Assembly (NCBI GenBank): GCA_052387905.1 | Contig: JBQTIR010000021.1 | Span: 24,915 to 88,914 of the forward strand | Source of the DNA: JBQTII01 sp052387905 | GTDB lineage: Bacteria > Actinomycetota > Actinomycetes > Sporichthyales > Sporichthyaceae | Length of the DNA: 64,000 nt | Reading direction: 5' to 3' | Shown here: piece by piece, positions 1 to 9,763 of the stretch | Layout of the letters: each line of letters opens with the position of its first letter | How positions within the stretch are numbered: the stretch's first letter is position 1 | Program-made: the position numbers and the translations under genes | Notes under the pieces: model-generated | What the model saw: only the letters and a program-made list of their open reading frames with translations | Databases searched by the model: none | Told to the model about the DNA's origin: nothing

Positions 1-870
1 GCGATCTTCCACCTGCTGACCCACGGCTTCTTCAAGGCCGGATTGTTCCTGTCCGCCGGCTCGGTCATGCACGGGATGCACGACAGCACCGACATGCGCC
101 GGTACGGCCATCTGCGTAAGTACATGCCGGTGACCTATGTCTGCTTCGGGCTGGGCTTCCTGGCGATCATCGGCATTCCGCCCTTCGCCGGTTTCTGGTC
201 CAAGGACAAGATCATTGAGTCGGCGTTCGGCGACAACTTCGGCCTCGGCCTGTGCGCGCTCCTGGGCGCCGCGATCACCGCGTTCTACATGAGCCGCGTG
301 ATGATCATGACCTTTTTCGGCGACAAGCGCTGGGACGACGAGATCCATCCGCACGAGTCACCGAAGACGATGACCGTGCCGGTCTGCGTCCTGGCCGCAG
401 GCGCCGTGCTCGGCGGGGTGCTGCTGATCAACGATGGCATCGTGCACTGGCTGGAGCCGGTGGTCGGCGAGGAACACCATGACCTGTGGGCCCCGATCTG
501 GGTGTTCACCGCGATGACGCTCGGCGCGGTGGCTCTCGGTGTCGGCGTCGCCTACCGCCTCTACGCGGTCGCCGAGATTCCGCGCACGCAACCGGCTGCC
601 GGCGCGCTCACCAACGCCGTCCGGGCCGACCTCTACCAGGACTCCATCAACGAGGCCGCCTTCATGCGACCCGGGCAATGGACGACTCGAATGCTGGTTT
701 GGGCCGACAACCGCGGCCTGGACGGGATCGTCAACGGCCTGGCCGCGCTGCTCGGCGGAACGGCGAGCCGGGTCCGGCGAGTGCAGGCCGGTCTGGTGCG
801 TTCCTACGCGCTGACCATGTTCGTCGGTGCTGCGCTCGCGGTCGGAGCTGTTCTGGTGGTGCGACTGTGA
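1..870 (+). CDS. nuoL: NADH-quinone oxidoreductase subunit L, C-terminal part
   Basis: This is the C-terminal 289 residues of NuoL, a proton-pumping antiporter-like membrane subunit of complex I; the gene is cut by the window start. The first visible residues (HLLTHGFFKAGLFLSAGS) match the conserved NuoL/ND5 segment with a functional His and Lys in a broken transmembrane helix. The GIPPFAGFWSKD motif follows, then further membrane helices and the C-terminal region that carries the lateral helix in this family. It is followed by nuoM and nuoN in the usual nuo order. A 111-bp gap to nuoM is longer than the overlaps common in nuo operons and shows no gene. Identification is firm; only the missing 5' part is unknown. 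Confidence 0.97.
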   Translation, partial: AIFHLLTHGFFKAGLFLSAGSVMHGMHDSTDMRRYGHLRKYMPVTYVCFGLGFLAIIGIPPFAGFWSKDKIIESAFGDNFGLGLCALLGAAITAFYMSRVMIMTFFGDKRWDDEIHPHESPKTMTVPVCVLAAGAVLGGVLLINDGIVHWLEPVVGEEHHDLWAPIWVFTAMTLGAVALGVGVAYRLYAVAEIPRTQPAAGALTNAVRADLYQDSINEAAFMRPGQWTTRMLVWADNRGLDGIVNGLAALLGGTASRVRRVQAGLVRSYALTMFVGAALAVGAVLVVRL

Positions 871-981
871 CGCAGCTCAACGCAGCGAGGAACGAGCGAG
901 GCAGAGGTTGCGGCACCGTGGGCACTGTGAACGAACTGAGGACTGGTCAGGTATGTACCCGAGTGTGGCAGGAGACCGGTC

Positions 982-2592
982 GTGGATGACTTCCCCTGGC
1001 TGACGGTCGCGCTCTGCGTGCCGCTGGCCGGCGCGATCGCCATCGCCTTTGCCCCGAGAGCGAATGCCGAACTGGTCAAGCGGATAGCGTTGGCGGCCTC
1101 GCTGGTGACCTTGGCCGTGGTGATGGCCGCGTCCTTCGACTACGACCAGGACGGCATCGCCTATCAGCTGGTCGAGGACCACTCCTGGATCAAGGAATTC
1201 GGTGTCAGCTACGCCCTCGGCGTGGACGGCATCGGCTTCGTGATGATCCTGCTGACCGCGGCACTCATGCCGATCCTGATGCTCGCCGCCTGGCGTGACC
1301 TGGAGGTGGGGGAGCACGCCCAAGGCGCCGAGGGTGGGGGGTCGGCCAAGCTCTACTTCTCGATGATGCTGGTCCTGGAGTCCATGGCGATCGGGCAGTT
1401 CGCCGCCCTGGATGTCTTCCTCTTCTACGTGCTGTTCGAGGCCATGCTGATCCCGATGTACGTGCTGATCGGACGCTTCGGCGGCCCGCAGCGCCAGTAC
1501 GCCGCGGTGAAGTTCCTGCTCTACAACCTGCTCGGCGGCCTGCTCATGCTCGTCGCGGTCATCTGGATCTACTTCGCCGGACCGGGTGGGGACAAGGCCT
1601 ACTTCCTGCCGGATCTCATCGGCTACGACTTCGGCACCGAGACCGCGCGTTGGATGTTCCTCGGGTTCTTCGTCGCCTTCGCGATCAAGGCCCCGCTGTG
1701 GCCCTTCCACACCTGGCTGCCCGACGCGATGGCCGAGGCGACGCCGAGCAACGGCGTGCTGCTCTCCGGCATCCTGGACAAGGTCGGCGTCTTCGCGATG
1801 CTGCACCTGTGCCTGCCGTTGTTCCCGGAAGCCAGTCGATGGTTCGCGCCGACGATCATCGTCCTCGCCTGCGTCAGCATCATCTACGGCGCCCTCGTCG
1901 CAATCGGCCAGACCGACATGAAGCGCCTGATCGCCTACGCCTCGGTGTCGCACTTCGGCTTCATCGTGCTGGGGATCTTCGTGATGACCAGTCAGGGTCA
2001 GGCCGGTGCGACGCTCTACATGATCAACCACGGCTTCGCGACCGCAGCCTTCCTGCTGGTGGCCGGCTTCATGATGTCGCGGCGGGGCTCGCGCCTGGTC
2101 ACGGCCTACGGGGGCGTGCAGAAGGTGGCGCCGATGCTGGCCGGAACCTTCCTGTTCGCTGGCCTGGCCAACCTGGCCCTGCCGGGGCTGGCGCCCTTCA
2201 TCAGTGAGTTCATGGTGCTGGTCGGGACCTACTCGCGGTACCCGCTCGCCGGGGTGGTGGCCACGATCGGTGTGCTGCTCGCGGCGCTCTACGTGCTGAT
2301 CGCCTACCAGCGCACGATGGCCGGCGAGCTCATGCCGGGCAACGAGAACACCGCGGACCTGCGGACCCGGGAGATCACGGTTCTCGCGCCGATCGTCGTG
2401 GTCATTCTCGCGCTGGGCTTCTTCCCCAAGCCGGCGCTGGACCTGATCGACCCAGCGGTCGAACGCACCTTGGAACAGGTGGGCCGGACCGACCCCAGGG
2501 TCAAGTTCCCTGCAGAGGCCGCTAGCTCCGAGGCCTTTCGCAGCGAACTCACGATCGAATTCGACCGGGTCAAGTCCGAGGAGCCGAAGTGA
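982..2592 (+). CDS. nuoM: NADH-quinone oxidoreductase subunit M
   Basis: NuoM is one of the three antiporter-like proton-pumping subunits of respiratory complex I. The 536-residue length is normal for the family. The protein is almost wholly hydrophobic, and it shows the conserved FFLFYVLFE-like segment (here VFLFYVLFEAMLIPMY, with the key Glu), the KAPLWPFHTWLPDAMAEATP helix with its Lys and a second conserved Lys in TDMKRLIAYASVSH. The GTG start at 982 is preceded by GGAGA about six bases upstream. The stop codon overlaps the nuoN start by four bases, implying translational coupling. Confidence 0.98.
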   Translation: MDDFPWLTVALCVPLAGAIAIAFAPRANAELVKRIALAASLVTLAVVMAASFDYDQDGIAYQLVEDHSWIKEFGVSYALGVDGIGFVMILLTAALMPILMLAAWRDLEVGEHAQGAEGGGSAKLYFSMMLVLESMAIGQFAALDVFLFYVLFEAMLIPMYVLIGRFGGPQRQYAAVKFLLYNLLGGLLMLVAVIWIYFAGPGGDKAYFLPDLIGYDFGTETARWMFLGFFVAFAIKAPLWPFHTWLPDAMAEATPSNGVLLSGILDKVGVFAMLHLCLPLFPEASRWFAPTIIVLACVSIIYGALVAIGQTDMKRLIAYASVSHFGFIVLGIFVMTSQGQAGATLYMINHGFATAAFLLVAGFMMSRRGSRLVTAYGGVQKVAPMLAGTFLFAGLANLALPGLAPFISEFMVLVGTYSRYPLAGVVATIGVLLAALYVLIAYQRTMAGELMPGNENTADLRTREITVLAPIVVVILALGFFPKPALDLIDPAVERTLEQVGRTDPRVKFPAEAASSEAFRSELTIEFDRVKSEEPK

Positions 2593-4148
2593 CCAGCATG
2601 AATGATCTGGTGCTGGCGGCTCCGCTGATCGAGTCGCCCGACCTCGACTACTACCTGCTCTCTCCGATGCTCGTCGTGTTCGGCGTCGCCATCGTCGGGG
2701 TGCTCGTCGAAGCCTTCGTGCCCCGCGCGCAGCGCGTGGCCGTGCAGGTCGGCCTCGCGATTGCCGGGCTGGTGAGCGCGCTCGCGTTGGTGATCAGCCT
2801 GCACGACAAGAACGAGATCGTGGCCGAGGGTGCGCTGGCGATCGATGGCGCGACGTTGTTCATGCAGGGCACGATCCTGGGGCTCGGCGTGCTCGCCATC
2901 ATGCTGGTCGCCGAACAGAAGGTCAGTGTCGGCGGGGAGTTCGCGTCCTCGGGATCCACCGTTCCGGGCTCGGCCGCGGAGCGGCAGGTCAACGAGGCGG
3001 GCTGGGTCCAGACCGAGGTCTACCCGCTGCTGATGTTCTCCATCGGCGGCATGCTGGTCTTCCCCGCGGCGAACGACCTGCTGCTGATGTTCATCGCCCT
3101 CGAGGTTCTCTCGCTGCCGCTGTACCTGCTGTGCGGCCTCGCCCGACGCCGTCGCCTGCTCTCCCAGGAAGCGGCACTGAAGTACTTCCTGCTCGGGGCG
3201 TTCTCCTCGGCGTTCTTCCTCTACGGCGTCGCGATGCTCTACGGCTACGCCGGCAGCGTGAAACTCGATGACATCGCCACCGCGGTCTCCGGTAACGCCG
3301 AGAACGACGCGTTGTTGCTCTTCGGCATGGCGCTGCTCGCCGTCGGACTGCTCTTCAAGGTCGGTGCGGTCCCGTTCCACGCCTGGACGCCGGACGTCTA
3401 CCAGGGCGCGCCGACCCCGATCACCGGCTTCATGGCTGCGGCGACCAAGGTGGCCGCGTTCGGGGCGTTGCTGCGGGTCTTCTACGTCGGACTCGGCGCT
3501 GCCAAGTGGGACTGGCACCCGATGTTCTGGGCCATCGCCATCCTGACGATGGTCTTCGGCTCGATCGTCGCGCTCGTGCAGACCGACATCAAGCGGATGC
3601 TCGCCTACTCCTCGATCGCGCACGCCGGCTTCATCCTCGTCGGCCTGGTCGCGACCAACCAGGAGGGGCTGTCCTCGACGCTGTTCTACCTGCTCACCTA
3701 CGGCTTCATGACGATCTCGGCGTTCGCCCTGATCTCGCTGGTGCGCGATTCCGCGGGCGAGGCCACCCACCTGTCCCAGTGGGCCGGGCTCGGGCGGCGC
3801 TCACCGATCGTGGCCGGTGCCTTCGCGTTCTTATTGCTGGCGATGGCCGGCATTCCGCTGACCAGTGGCTTCATCGGCAAGTTTGCGGTGTTCTCCGCCG
3901 CGATCTCGGCGGGCGCCACCCCGCTGGTCGTGGTCGGGGTGCTCTCCAGCGCGATCGCCGGCTTCTTCTACGTCCGGGTGATCGTGCTGATGTTCTTCTC
4001 CGCGCCGGCGGCGGACGGGCCCCGGGTCGTCGTGCCCAGCCTGCTGACCACCATGGCGATCAGTATCGGCGTTGCGGTTACGGTGGTGCTCGGCGTCATC
4101 CCGCAGCCGGTCCTGGACCTGGCCGACAAGGCATTCCTGATCAGCTGA
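2589..4148 (+). CDS. nuoN: NADH-quinone oxidoreductase subunit N
   Basis: NuoN is the third antiporter-like membrane subunit of complex I and closes the nuo operon. The 519-residue protein has repeated transmembrane helices, the lysine-bearing KVGAVPFHAWTPDVYQGAP motif and the TDIKRMLAYSSIAHAGF motif typical of this subunit. It starts with GTG inside the last codons of nuoM (ATGA-like 4-bp overlap, here GTGA). An in-frame ATG lies nine bases further and is a possible alternative start. The next gene, a prenyl synthase, begins 34 bp downstream on the same strand, so the two are probably cotranscribed. Confidence 0.97.
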   Translation: MTSMNDLVLAAPLIESPDLDYYLLSPMLVVFGVAIVGVLVEAFVPRAQRVAVQVGLAIAGLVSALALVISLHDKNEIVAEGALAIDGATLFMQGTILGLGVLAIMLVAEQKVSVGGEFASSGSTVPGSAAERQVNEAGWVQTEVYPLLMFSIGGMLVFPAANDLLLMFIALEVLSLPLYLLCGLARRRRLLSQEAALKYFLLGAFSSAFFLYGVAMLYGYAGSVKLDDIATAVSGNAENDALLLFGMALLAVGLLFKVGAVPFHAWTPDVYQGAPTPITGFMAAATKVAAFGALLRVFYVGLGAAKWDWHPMFWAIAILTMVFGSIVALVQTDIKRMLAYSSIAHAGFILVGLVATNQEGLSSTLFYLLTYGFMTISAFALISLVRDSAGEATHLSQWAGLGRRSPIVAGAFAFLLLAMAGIPLTSGFIGKFAVFSAAISAGATPLVVVGVLSSAIAGFFYVRVIVLMFFSAPAADGPRVVVPSLLTTMAISIGVAVTVVLGVIPQPVLDLADKAFLIS

Positions 4149-4182
4149 TCCGCAGTACGCCGGCGGGAGGAAGGAGTTCGAC

Positions 4183-5181
4183 GTGGCGACCAGCCTCGGT
4201 CTGGACACCGACCGCATCGACTCCGGTCTCGTCGAGGGCATCAAGGCCGGCATGGACGCCGTGGAGATCATGCTCCGCGACGCCGTGAAGAGTGACTATC
4301 CGTTCGTCACCGAGACCTCGCGTCACCTTGTCGACGCCGGCGGCAAGCGCTTCCGTCCGTTGCTGGTGCTGGTTGCCGCGCAGTTCGGCGATCCGCACGC
4401 ACCGGGCATCGAAGCCTCAGCCGTCGTCTGCGAGCTCACGCACCTCGGCACGCTGTACCACGACGACGTCATGGACGAGGCAACGATGCGCCGGGGGGCG
4501 CAGAGCGCGAACTCCCGCTGGGACAACACGGTCGCGATTCTCACCGGGGACTTCCTCTTCGCCCGGGCCTCGGACCTGCTCGCCGATCTCGGCCCGGAGT
4601 GTGTGCGCATCCAGGCCCGCACCTTCGAGCGGCTGTGCACCGGCCAGATCCGGGAGACCGTCGGACCGGGGGAGAACGACGACCCGATGGAGCACTACCT
4701 CGCTGTCGTGGCGGACAAGACCGGCTCGCTGATCGCCACCGCAGCTCGCTTCGGCGCCCTGCTCGCCGGCGCCGCGCCCGAGATCGTCGACTGCCTCACC
4801 CGATTCGGGGAGCGGATCGGCGTCGCCTTCCAGCTCTCCGACGACCTGCTCGACATCGCGAGCGAGTCGGATGAGTCCGGTAAGACCCCGGGCACGGACC
4901 TGCGCGAAGGCGTCCCGACCTTGGCTGTCCTGCACGCCCTGGCCTCGACCGACCCGGCGGATGCCCGGTTGCAGGAACTCCTGCGGTCCGACCTCACCGC
5001 GGACGCCCCCCATGCCGAGGCGCTGGCGTTACTGCGCGCGAACAAGGCCATGGCCGTCGCCCGAGCCGACCTCGCCGCCTGGGCCGACGAAGCCCGTGCG
5101 GCCCTCGCCCCGCTCCCCGCCGGGCCGGCCCGTGAGGTGTTGGAGTTTCTCTGCGACGCGGTCGTTGAACGCTCCTCTTAG
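4183..5181 (+). CDS. Long-chain polyprenyl diphosphate synthase
   Basis: This 332-residue enzyme belongs to the trans-isoprenyl diphosphate synthase family and should elongate allylic diphosphates with isopentenyl diphosphate. Both aspartate-rich motifs are present: DDVMDEA (first, metal and allylic substrate) and DDLLD (second, FQLSDDLLDIAS). The GGKRFRPLLVL segment is also typical. The small residues before the first motif (HLGTLYHDD) are compatible with a long product chain. Placement directly after nuoLMN suggests that it makes the side chain of menaquinone, the electron acceptor of complex I; this is inference from context. The GTG start is preceded by a strong GGAGGAAGGAG ribosome binding site. 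The stop codon overlaps that of the convergent aminotransferase. Confidence 0.93.
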   Translation: MATSLGLDTDRIDSGLVEGIKAGMDAVEIMLRDAVKSDYPFVTETSRHLVDAGGKRFRPLLVLVAAQFGDPHAPGIEASAVVCELTHLGTLYHDDVMDEATMRRGAQSANSRWDNTVAILTGDFLFARASDLLADLGPECVRIQARTFERLCTGQIRETVGPGENDDPMEHYLAVVADKTGSLIATAARFGALLAGAAPEIVDCLTRFGERIGVAFQLSDDLLDIASESDESGKTPGTDLREGVPTLAVLHALASTDPADARLQELLRSDLTADAPHAEALALLRANKAMAVARADLAAWADEARAALAPLPAGPAREVLEFLCDAVVERSS

Positions 5182-6359
5182 CCGAGGGTGGTGGCCATCC
5201 GGGCGACGATCTCGGTGACCACGGCGCGGGAGGTGGCGAAATTGAGGCGGACGTGGCCGTCGCTGCCGGCGCCGAACGGAATGCCGTCGGAGAGGGCAAC
5301 CTTGCCGCGCTCCAGGAAGGCCTGGAACGGACTCGGCGTCAGATTCAGGGCGCGGCAGTCCAGCCAGGCGAGGTAGGTGGCCTCCGGGGCGGTCCACTCG
5401 ATGCCGGGAAGCTGGGTGCGCACCTCGTGCGCGAGGTGGTCGCGGACACCGGCCAGATGGGTCAGCAGGGCGTCGAGCCAGGCGTCGGAGTCGGTGAAGG
5501 CCGCGACGGAGGCGGCCACCCCGAGGATCCCGGCCGCGCCGCGGTGACGGTAGGACTGGGCGCTGAGCCAGGCCTCGTCCGCGGGGGAACCGCAGACCGC
5601 GACAGCGGCGTGCAGCCCGGCGAGGTTGAAGGCCTTGCTGGCCGAATGCAGGGTCAGGGTGCGCGCGGCGACCTCGGGGCCGAGGGAGGCGAACGGGATG
5701 TGGCGACGGGGGGCGAAGACCAGCGGCGCGTGAATCTCATCGGCGACCACGCGCACGTCGTGGCGCAGCACGACGCCAGCGAGCGCCCGGAGCTCGGTCT
5801 CGGTGTAGGCCCGCCCCAGTGGGTTGTGCGGGTTGCACAGCAGCAGCAGGCGCCCGCCCGCCGCGAAGGCGGCATCGAGGGCGTCGAGGTCGAGTGCCCA
5901 CGCGCTGTCGGGCCCGGTGCGCACCGCCGGGATCTCCACCAGGGCGCGGCCGGCTTCCGTGGTCGCGGTGCGGAACGGGTAGTACACCGGGGTGGGCACG
6001 ACGACCGAATCGCCGGGTGAGGTGAAGCCTTCGATCCACAGCTCGACCCCGCGCATCACGTCGCGGAGCAGCAGGACGTGGTCCGGATCGACAGACCACC
6101 GGTACCGACGCTCGGCGAACGCGCTGAACGCGGCGCCGAGCTGGGGATCCCGCAGGTCGAGGGCGTACCCGAAGTCCCCACCGCGGCCCAGCGCATCGGT
6201 GACGGCCGCAGCCACCGCAGGTGCCGGGTCGAAGTCCATCTCCGCCACCCAGGCGGGTAGGACATCAGCCGGATAGGCCTGCCACTTCATGCTGCGCCGC
6301 GCCCGCAGCCTCGCCAGGTCCAGCTCGTCGAAGTCGAACCCGGCTGCCTGCAGGTTCAT
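5178..6359 (-). CDS. PLP-dependent aminotransferase, PatB/MalY (C-S lyase) type
   Basis: A 393-residue fold-type I PLP enzyme. The N-terminal block (MKWQAYPADVLPAWVAEMDF) and NPHNPLGRAYT match the PatB/MalY branch, whose members are mostly cystathionine beta-lyases or related C-S lyases. The PLP lysine lies in SASKAFNLAGLH, and VADEIHAPLVF carries the aspartate that binds the pyridine nitrogen. It lies convergent to the prenyl synthase, with the two stop codons overlapping by four bases. It is 11 bp downstream of a TAP-like hydrolase on the same strand and may be read from the same transcript. Substrate cannot be told: beta-cystathionase, cysteine desulfhydrase or a true aminotransferase are all possible. 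Confidence 0.88.
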   Translation of the reverse strand: MNLQAAGFDFDELDLARLRARRSMKWQAYPADVLPAWVAEMDFDPAPAVAAAVTDALGRGGDFGYALDLRDPQLGAAFSAFAERRYRWSVDPDHVLLLRDVMRGVELWIEGFTSPGDSVVVPTPVYYPFRTATTEAGRALVEIPAVRTGPDSAWALDLDALDAAFAAGGRLLLLCNPHNPLGRAYTETELRALAGVVLRHDVRVVADEIHAPLVFAPRRHIPFASLGPEVAARTLTLHSASKAFNLAGLHAAVAVCGSPADEAWLSAQSYRHRGAAGILGVAASVAAFTDSDAWLDALLTHLAGVRDHLAHEVRTQLPGIEWTAPEATYLAWLDCRALNLTPSPFQAFLERGKVALSDGIPFGAGSDGHVRLNFATSRAVVTEIVARMATTLG

Positions 6360-6370
6360 CTGATAAGGCG

Positions 6371-8002
6371 TCAGAATCCGCGCATGGGCAGCAGGCCGAT
6401 GATCGACTCCAACGGTGAGCGGTCCATCGGTGTCGGCGGCTCGGGTGCGGGAGCCACCGGAGCGCCCAGACTCGTGGCTCCGTAGGTCTGCAGGCCGGGC
6501 CGCGGCTTGGCGACCGGCTTGCAGGTGACGTCGGCGGCGTTACCGGACCGCCTCGTCGGCAGTGCACCGTCGAGCATGTATTGCTCGATGATGTTCTCGA
6601 TGCAGCCGTTGCCGTTGAGGGACCCGGAGTGCGTGGTGGCGCGCGACTCGGCGACCAGGCGGGACTTCGGGAACAGCGACCGCACGGCCAGGGCGCCGGC
6701 GTAGGGTGTCGCGGCGTCGAGCGTGGCGTTGATGAGCAGAATCGGCGGGGCCGCGCTGCCGTCGATCGGCAACGGGGTGCCGGCGGCCGCCGGCCAGTAC
6801 AGGCAGGCGGTGTTGAACCAGGTGTTGGCCCACGTCAGCAGCGGGGCCTTCGCAGCGGTGGCGAAGGCGTCCGGGCGCCAGGTGTTGCGGTAGGAGCGCG
6901 GCCACTGTTTGTCGGTGCACTGGACGGCGTTGTACACCGCGAAGAGGTTGTCGTCGGAGGACTGGGCGTCGGCGCGGGCGACCTTCATCTCGGACATGTC
7001 CCGGTTGTGCACCCAGTCGGCGAAGGCGCCGGCGGCTTCGGGCCAGAGGAACTCGGCATACATGGCCCGGGTGAAGACGTCGGTCCAGTCGTTGGCGTCG
7101 ATGCCCTGGGCACCCTGCTTCTGCAGCTTCGCCAGGACGGCGTAGAACTTCTTACGCACGGCCTTGGTGCTGCCGCCCAGGTCATAGGTGCGCTGATGGC
7201 GCGCGACCCAGGAGAAGAATTCGGTCGCCGCCTTCTCGAAGGCGCGGTCCTGGGCGAGCTGCGCCTGGTACCAGACGCGGCCGGGGTGCACGTTGCCGTC
7301 GAGGACCATGCGCTTGACCCGGGTCGGGAACATGGTGGCGTACACCTGGCCGAGGTAGGTGCCGTAGGAGAAGCCGTAGTAGGTGATTTGCTCGACGTTC
7401 AAGGCCTGGCGCAGTGCGTCCAGGTCCCGAGCGCTGTCGGTGGTCTTCATGTGCTCCAGCAGCGCCCCGTGCTTGTTCCCGCAGGCGGTCGCGTACTTCT
7501 TCGAGCGCGCCAGCCACGCCTTCTCGCTCGCCGTCAGCTCCGATCCCTGGCGGGCGGGCACGTAGGCCGGTCGCCTGCCGGTCGCGTAGTCCTTATCGCA
7601 GGAGATCGCGGGGCGTGATTCCCCGACCCCGCGTGGGTCGAAGCCGATCCAGTCGTACCCGGCGGCGCCAGGAACGCCGTCGCCCAGGCCGGAGAATCCC
7701 AGACCGCTGGCGCCGGGACCGCCGGGGTTGCCGGTCGCCACGCCCTGGTACTGCTCGCCCTTGGCGGCCTTCACCCGGGATACGGCGAGCTTGATCTGCT
7801 TACCGTCGGGCTTCGACCAGTCCAGCGGGACGCGCAAGAACCCGCACTCATCGGCCGAGACGCTGAACCCGGAGCAGCTACCGAAGTTGATGGAGAAGGC
7901 AGCGGTGGCCGCCGGACTGGCTTGCGCGGGCCCGAGCGTCACCACCCCGGCCGTGCCGGCCAGCAGTGCTGTCGCCAGCGTGGGTACGGCGGTGCGCATC
8001 AT
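6371..8002 (-). CDS. Secreted TAP-like alpha/beta hydrolase (copy 1)
   Basis: A 543-residue secreted protein of the tripeptidyl-aminopeptidase-like (TAP) family of alpha/beta hydrolases, which includes Streptomyces SlpD/SlpE and mycobacterial homologues. The N-terminus is a typical signal peptide (MMRT...hydrophobic stretch...AQAS). Catalytic elements are visible: oxyanion region NPGGPGASG, nucleophile Ser about 212 in GFSYGTYLG, Asp in NATLDAATPYAG and His in ATTHSGS. The region after the Asp is the TAP C-terminal domain. The start is set at 8002 because the signal peptide begins there and GGGGG lies just upstream; the frame stays open further upstream. It is the first of four paralogues in this region. 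It likely releases short peptides from the N-terminus of extracellular proteins. Confidence 0.9.
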   Translation of the reverse strand: MMRTAVPTLATALLAGTAGVVTLGPAQASPAATAAFSINFGSCSGFSVSADECGFLRVPLDWSKPDGKQIKLAVSRVKAAKGEQYQGVATGNPGGPGASGLGFSGLGDGVPGAAGYDWIGFDPRGVGESRPAISCDKDYATGRRPAYVPARQGSELTASEKAWLARSKKYATACGNKHGALLEHMKTTDSARDLDALRQALNVEQITYYGFSYGTYLGQVYATMFPTRVKRMVLDGNVHPGRVWYQAQLAQDRAFEKAATEFFSWVARHQRTYDLGGSTKAVRKKFYAVLAKLQKQGAQGIDANDWTDVFTRAMYAEFLWPEAAGAFADWVHNRDMSEMKVARADAQSSDDNLFAVYNAVQCTDKQWPRSYRNTWRPDAFATAAKAPLLTWANTWFNTACLYWPAAAGTPLPIDGSAAPPILLINATLDAATPYAGALAVRSLFPKSRLVAESRATTHSGSLNGNGCIENIIEQYMLDGALPTRRSGNAADVTCKPVAKPRPGLQTYGATSLGAPVAPAPEPPTPMDRSPLESIIGLLPMRGF

Positions 8003-8048
8003 GGGTCCCCCGGATCGATGGTGCGAGGTGGTCAAGGCCTGCGGCCGA

Positions 8049-9680
8049 TCAGCGACGCCAGGACACCGGAATGCCGTTGAGCAGGGATTCCAGGGGTTCC
8101 GGGGCGCCGACGAAGGATCCGAGCAGCCCCTGTGGCAGGCCGCGGTCAACGATCGACGGCTCGGGGAAGGGGATCCGGTCGCACTCCTTGTCGGAGGCTT
8201 CTCCGGACACCCGCGTGGGCAGGGATCCGTCGAGCAGGTAGGCCGCGATGGTGTCGTCGATGCAGGCATTGCCGTCGAACACGGAAGAGTGCGTGGTCGC
8301 GCCAACCTCGGCGAGCAGGACCGCGGTCGGGAACTCCTTACGGACCGCAAGTGCGCCGGCGTACGGAGTGGCGCCGTCGAGGGTCTGCTGGACCATCAGA
8401 ATCGGGATCTTGACCTTCGAACCGTCGACCTCCGGGGTGGAGCCTGCCGGGACCGGCCAGAACGTGCACGGCTGGGAGAACCAGAAGCTGCCCCAGGTGC
8501 TGGTCGGAGCGGTCTTGGCGAGCTCGAACCCGTCGTTGCGCACCTTGGAGTACGAGCGCGGGAACTTGCCGTCGCTGCACAGGGTGGTGTTGAAGGCCGC
8601 GTACGCGTTGTCGTTGGTGGGGTCGTTCAGGATCGTGTTGACGCGCTCCAGGAAGGCGAAGTCACCGGCCACCGCGTCCGCGAATGCGGCCGCGATCGGG
8701 ACCCAGAGGTTCTCGCTGTACGCGCCGGTGATGAAGACGTCCGCGAGCTCGGAGGAGCCGACCGTGCCGACCGGGGCCTTGGTGAGCTCGGTGATCATGT
8801 CGTTGTAGGTGGCCTTGACCTCGGCCTGGGTGGCGCCGGCTGCGTAGGTGGCGTTGCGGTTCGCGATCCAGGTGAAGAACTCATCGAGCACGACCTGGAA
8901 TGCCTCGGTCTGGGCCTTTCCACCATCGCCGTAACCGCCGTAGGTCGGCTCGACGCTGCCGGAGAGCACGAGGCGGCGGATCTTGTCGGGGTAGCGGGTG
9001 GCGTAGGTCTGACCGAGGAAGGTGCCGTAGGAGAAGCCGAAGAAGTTAATCTGCTTCTCTCCGAGCGCGACGCGCAAGGCGTCCATGTCCTTGATCGTGT
9101 CGATGGTGCGCATGTGCTCGATGATCGGGCCGTTGTTGTCCGCGCAGGCCTTGGCGAAACGCTTGGTGCGCGCCAGCCACTCGAGTTCGTTGGGCGAGCG
9201 CGAGGTGCGGCTCTCCGGGATGTAGGCCGGCCGCGGACCGGCGGCGTAGTCGGGGATGCAGGACACAGCCGGCTGGCTGGCGCCGACCCCACGCGGGTCG
9301 AAGCCGATCCAGTCGTACTGAAGCCCGACGTTGTTCGGCACCGCCTGGGGCAGGATCGCGGGGAAGACCAGCCCGGATCCGCCGGGGCCGCCGGGATTGA
9401 CGAGCATGACGCCTTGGCGCTTCTCCGTCGCCTTGACGCGGGAGACCGCGACCTTGATCTTCTCGCCCTTGGGCTTGCTCCAGTCCAGGGGAACCGACAG
9501 GAAGCCGCATTCTGCGCCGGCGCCGATGAGAGCCTCGTCCTGACAGGCCCCGAAGGCAATCGACACCGCGCCCGGTGCCGCGTCGGCGGCCAGCGCGGCA
9601 CCGCTGCCGGCCGTTGTCGCGACCGTCGCACCGCTCACGGCCATCAATCCTGCGGTCGCGACCGCTACCACTGCGCGCAT
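8049..9680 (-). CDS. Secreted TAP-like alpha/beta hydrolase (copy 2)
   Basis: A 543-residue paralogue of the neighbouring hydrolase, with the same length and layout. A signal peptide (MRAVVAVATAGLMAVSG to about residue 35) is followed by a CxxE...CGFL segment, the NPGGPGGSG oxyanion region, nucleophile Ser about 217 in GFSYGTFLG, Asp in QQTLDGATPYAG and His in ATTHSSV, then the TAP C-terminal domain. The ATG at 9680 is chosen because GGGTGGGTGG lies just upstream and the secretion signal starts here. It is 46 bp upstream of copy 1, so both could be in one operon. The 154 bp upstream hold two DnaA-box-like motifs and presumably the promoter. Exopeptidase activity on secreted peptides is inferred from the family. 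Confidence 0.9.
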   Translation of the reverse strand: MRAVVAVATAGLMAVSGATVATTAGSGAALAADAAPGAVSIAFGACQDEALIGAGAECGFLSVPLDWSKPKGEKIKVAVSRVKATEKRQGVMLVNPGGPGGSGLVFPAILPQAVPNNVGLQYDWIGFDPRGVGASQPAVSCIPDYAAGPRPAYIPESRTSRSPNELEWLARTKRFAKACADNNGPIIEHMRTIDTIKDMDALRVALGEKQINFFGFSYGTFLGQTYATRYPDKIRRLVLSGSVEPTYGGYGDGGKAQTEAFQVVLDEFFTWIANRNATYAAGATQAEVKATYNDMITELTKAPVGTVGSSELADVFITGAYSENLWVPIAAAFADAVAGDFAFLERVNTILNDPTNDNAYAAFNTTLCSDGKFPRSYSKVRNDGFELAKTAPTSTWGSFWFSQPCTFWPVPAGSTPEVDGSKVKIPILMVQQTLDGATPYAGALAVRKEFPTAVLLAEVGATTHSSVFDGNACIDDTIAAYLLDGSLPTRVSGEASDKECDRIPFPEPSIVDRGLPQGLLGSFVGAPEPLESLLNGIPVSWRR

Positions 9681-9763
9681 GCCACCCACCCTGATCTCGC
9701 TCGGATCACCTGGCCGCATCCTAGGTCGACTGGCGGTAGTGAGGCTGGAGGATGACCGAAAAC

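Noticed and set aside
2304..3770. Long minus-strand frame opposite nuoN
   Set aside because: Composition is typical of antisense GC-rich reading frames; nuoN is certain.
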